The notes under the pieces are model-generated. The model worked only from the letters and a program-made list of their open reading frames with translations, had not been told where the DNA came from and searched no databases. A stretch of DNA of 64,000 nt from Stygiolobus caldivivus. Its GTDB lineage: Archaea > Thermoproteota > Thermoprotei_A > Sulfolobales > Sulfolobaceae. The stretch spans positions 868,001-932,000 of the forward strand of contig NZ_AP024597.1 of assembly GCF_019704315.1 (NCBI RefSeq), read 5' to 3'. The first letter of the stretch is position 1, and each line of letters opens with the position of its first letter. Shown piece after piece: positions 61,827 through 64,000 of the stretch. Both the position numbers and the translations under genes were made by a program.

Positions 61827-63661
61827 GCTGGAAGCCTGATAGGAGTTGGGTGGAGGAAAGTAATGTATACAAATACATGGTGGAGAACAACTTAAACGCT
61901 CTGGAGGACTTTGTGGAGTTCACTCATGAAAAGCCCGAAATTTTTTGGGACTCTTTTGTAAAACTTATAGGCCTCCGTTTCTACAAGGAGTATGACAGAG
62001 TCCTTGACCTCTCGGGAGGTAAGGAATGGGCAAAGTGGTTCGTTAACGGGAAGGTAAACGTCGGTGGGCAGATCCCCGATTCCTCAGAAGTCTTCATCAA
62101 ATGGATGGATGAAAAGGGTGAAGGGCAGAAGGTCACTTACTCTCAGGTATTGAGCCAAGCTAAGAGTATAAGCTCTTGGCTTAAGAAGACGGGGCTGAAA
62201 AAAGGGGACACCGTGGGGATATACCTACCTATGATCCCGGAGACCGTCTCAATATACCTAGGGATAGCTAGGGCGGGGATGATCGCAGTACCCCTCTTTT
62301 CCGGGTTCGGTAAGGAACCGATAAAGGTCAGGGCAGAGGACAGCGGGATGAAAGTTATTTTCACGACCGACTACACTATAAGGAAGGGTAATGATATAAA
62401 CATGTTGAAGAACCTTGAGGGCTTAGACACAAAGCTGGTAGTCTTTGAGAGGGGTGGGACTAAAGGCGATTTCACGACCTTCAAGGAAGTATTGAGGACG
62501 GGAGGGGACGGACTGGAAATAACAGACTCAGAAGATCCCTTCATGATAATTTACACGAGCGGTACTACAGGAAAGCCTAAAGGATGCGTCCACACCCATG
62601 ACGGCTTTCCCGTAAAAGCCAGTGCTGATATCTACTTCCAGTTCGATATGAAAAAAGGAGAGACTTTAATGTGGGTTACCGATTTAGGTTGGATGATGGG
62701 CCCATGGATGATAACGGGGGGCTTATTGCTTAACGGGAAGATAGGTATGATAGAAGGTTATGTAAACTACAGCACGCTCACGAAATTTATCGAGGACTAT
62801 AAGGTCGACATCTTAGGGCTCTCCGCCAGTCTGGTCAGGCTCATGAAGAGTGAAGTGGAAAAGGGGAGGATAGGAGTTAGAATCGCCGGGAATACGGGTG
62901 AGCCGATAGACCTGGAGAGTTGGAAATGGCTTTATGAGTCTGTCAAGGGCCCCGTAATAAACTACTCCGGGGGAACCGAAATATCCGGGGGTATTTTGGG
63001 TAATTACGTGATTAAGGAGATTAGGGCGTCTTCGTTTAACGGTTTTTCTCCCGGTATAAAGGCTTCAGTATTTGACGAGGAGGGAAGACCAGCCCGACCC
63101 AACGTCGAGGGCGAATTGGTTATCTTAAGCGTCTGGCCTGGGATGACGAGGGGTTTTTGGAAGGATAGGGAGAGGTATATGAACACCTACTGGAGCAGGT
63201 GGAAAGGTGTTTGGGTCCACGGTGATTTAGCATATTATGACCAAGAGGGGTACTACTTCATAGTAGGTAGGAGTGATGATACAATAAAGGTAGCGGGTAA
63301 AAGGATAGGCCCAGCTGAAGTAGAGCAGGTCATTAACTCCTACGCAAATGTGGTAGAGAGTGCTTGTGTCGGTGTCCCGAGCGAACTTAAGGGCGAAGAA
63401 ATACTGTGTTTTGTGGTAGCAAAACAAGGTGTCGACAAAGAAGGACTACTCCGTTACACCCAACAGATGTTGGGAAAAGCTCTTGCCCCAAAGGGCATCA
63501 TATTGGTTAAGGAGCTACCAAAGACCCGAAACGCTAAGATAATGAGGAGGCTTATAAGGGCCGTAGTCTTGAATAAGCCTCTGGGGGACACCAGCTCCCT
63601 AGAAAACCCTAATTCCCTGGAGGAGATAAGGAAAATAGTTAGTAACTCTTCTACTACGTAG
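61823..63661 (+). CDS. Acyl-CoA synthetase (AMP-forming)
   Basis: This 612-residue ANL enzyme of the acetyl-CoA-synthetase type shows IIYTSGTTGKPKGCVHTHDG, hinge VHGDLAYYDQEGYYFIVGRS followed by DDTIKVAGKRIGPAEVEQV, and the catalytic Lys in PKTRNAKIMRRLIRA. The start is GTG 61823, overlapping the DUF35 stop. It is the last gene of the operon and would activate the acid consumed by the pathway. The acid is unknown; the related synthetase at 38188 has the same size. Confidence 0.92.
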   Translation: MSWKPDRSWVEESNVYKYMVENNLNALEDFVEFTHEKPEIFWDSFVKLIGLRFYKEYDRVLDLSGGKEWAKWFVNGKVNVGGQIPDSSEVFIKWMDEKGEGQKVTYSQVLSQAKSISSWLKKTGLKKGDTVGIYLPMIPETVSIYLGIARAGMIAVPLFSGFGKEPIKVRAEDSGMKVIFTTDYTIRKGNDINMLKNLEGLDTKLVVFERGGTKGDFTTFKEVLRTGGDGLEITDSEDPFMIIYTSGTTGKPKGCVHTHDGFPVKASADIYFQFDMKKGETLMWVTDLGWMMGPWMITGGLLLNGKIGMIEGYVNYSTLTKFIEDYKVDILGLSASLVRLMKSEVEKGRIGVRIAGNTGEPIDLESWKWLYESVKGPVINYSGGTEISGGILGNYVIKEIRASSFNGFSPGIKASVFDEEGRPARPNVEGELVILSVWPGMTRGFWKDRERYMNTYWSRWKGVWVHGDLAYYDQEGYYFIVGRSDDTIKVAGKRIGPAEVEQVINSYANVVESACVGVPSELKGEEILCFVVAKQGVDKEGLLRYTQQMLGKALAPKGIILVKELPKTRNAKIMRRLIRAVVLNKPLGDTSSLENPNSLEEIRKIVSNSSTT

Positions 63662-63672
63662 GGTAAGAGACT

Positions 63673-63684
63673 CCCCCCCCCCCC
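63673..63684. repeat. Homopolymer of 12 cytosines
   Basis: C12 lies between the synthetase stop and the next gene. Long mononucleotide runs are rare in such genomes and may vary in length between cells, or reflect an assembly limit. Confidence 0.8.
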
Positions 63685-63758
63685 GTAACGCTTTTATCAA
63701 CTACCAAAGGATAAGTTTTAAAAACGTACACGGTTGATGTGACTCCCGCATTCAGGAG

Positions 63759-64000
63759 ATGAACATTGAGATGAAAAAGGAGGAACTGCTGTTAGTCCTT
63801 TCCTCTTCTATAGGGGGTATAGCATGGGGGTCTAATGTGCTTATCATACCCCTATACTTCAAGTCATTAGGCTTAAACCCACTCCTTATCGGAGAAATCA
63901 TCTCTTCTTCTATTATAGTCGGCACGCTCCTGTCCCTGTTCTGGTCTACCTTGGGTGACGCATACGGGAGGAAAAAGTTTATCTATATATCTCGGGGAGT
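63759..64000 (+). CDS. MFS transporter, N-terminal part (cut by window end)
   Basis: About 80 codons are visible. A short polar head (MNIEMKKEEL) precedes a hydrophobic first span with SSSIGGIAWGSNVLIIPLYF and the family loop WSTLGDAYGRKKFIYISRG between spans 2 and 3, the major facilitator signature. ATG 63759 or ATG 63771 could be the start. The substrate is unknown; it lies after the thiolase-like operon and might import its substrate. Confidence 0.75.
   Translation, partial: MNIEMKKEELLLVLSSSIGGIAWGSNVLIIPLYFKSLGLNPLLIGEIISSSIIVGTLLSLFWSTLGDAYGRKKFIYISRG

Overview
The window reads as chromosome of a thermoacidophilic crenarchaeon of the order Sulfolobales, most like the Sulfolobus/Sulfurisphaera/Stygiolobus group. 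The genus is inference. The evidence is short TATA-box promoters about 25-30 bases before start codons (leaderless genes), many GTG/TTG starts and stop/start overlaps, a zeaxanthin-type carotenoid locus, a pilin with an archaeal class III signal peptide, VapBC and HEPN/MNT toxin-antitoxin pairs, a PaREP1-family gene, an ISC1217-like insertion sequence, and archaeal thiolase/DUF35/acyl-CoA modules.

Layout. 1-7.5 kb is accessory: a dispersed repeat, a HEPN-MNT pair, a family 5 uracil-DNA glycosylase, a pilin, a complete insertion sequence (2599-3820) whose transposase carries one in-frame amber codon, a cluster of small inverted-repeat (MITE-like) elements, and a small membrane peptide gene facing a winged-helix gene with a beta-rich C-terminal domain. 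7.4-17 kb is catabolic: an NCS1 permease, 3-hydroxyacyl-CoA dehydrogenase, ferritin-like diiron protein, PhoU-like regulator, two enoyl-CoA hydratase/isomerases, and a thiolase/DUF35/phenylacetate-CoA-ligase operon. Together these resemble a phenylacetate- or fatty-acid-type CoA-thioester pathway. 17.2-19.7 kb is an ABC exporter operon with its own regulator. 20-27 kb is an unusual surface-protein locus: two paralogous right-handed beta-helix proteins and a Tat-exported LamG-like protein, flanking small unknown genes and RNase HI. 27.5-32 kb holds the carotenoid genes crtB, crtY, a glycosyltransferase, crtZ and crtI. 32-37 kb is accessory again: a PD-(D/E)XK-like protein, peroxiredoxin, DUF2173 protein, a HEPN remnant cut off by a MITE, and a VapBC pair whose toxin gene is split exactly at an A_AAA_AAT slippery heptamer. 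37-43.6 kb is catabolic: acyl-CoA dehydrogenase, acyl-CoA synthetase, amidohydrolase, APC permease and a LigB-type dioxygenase. 43.6-58 kb is gene-poor with much decayed sequence: a CruF-like protein, a TenA-like protein, prolyl oligopeptidase, a PIN/AbrB pair, zinc-ribbon proteins including a seven-repeat YVTN propeller, a methyltransferase, PaREP1 and DsrE. 58.6-63.7 kb is a tight operon of two thiolase homologues that both lack the catalytic Cys and His, two DUF35 proteins and an acyl-CoA synthetase. The window ends inside an MFS transporter.

The strongest things to check are the -1 frameshift candidate in vapC, the nucleophile-less thiolase/DUF35 operon, the beta-helix/LamG Tat locus, the dispersed ~105-base MITE family, and the amidohydrolase gene with no canonical start codon. 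No rRNA, tRNA or CRISPR array was found.
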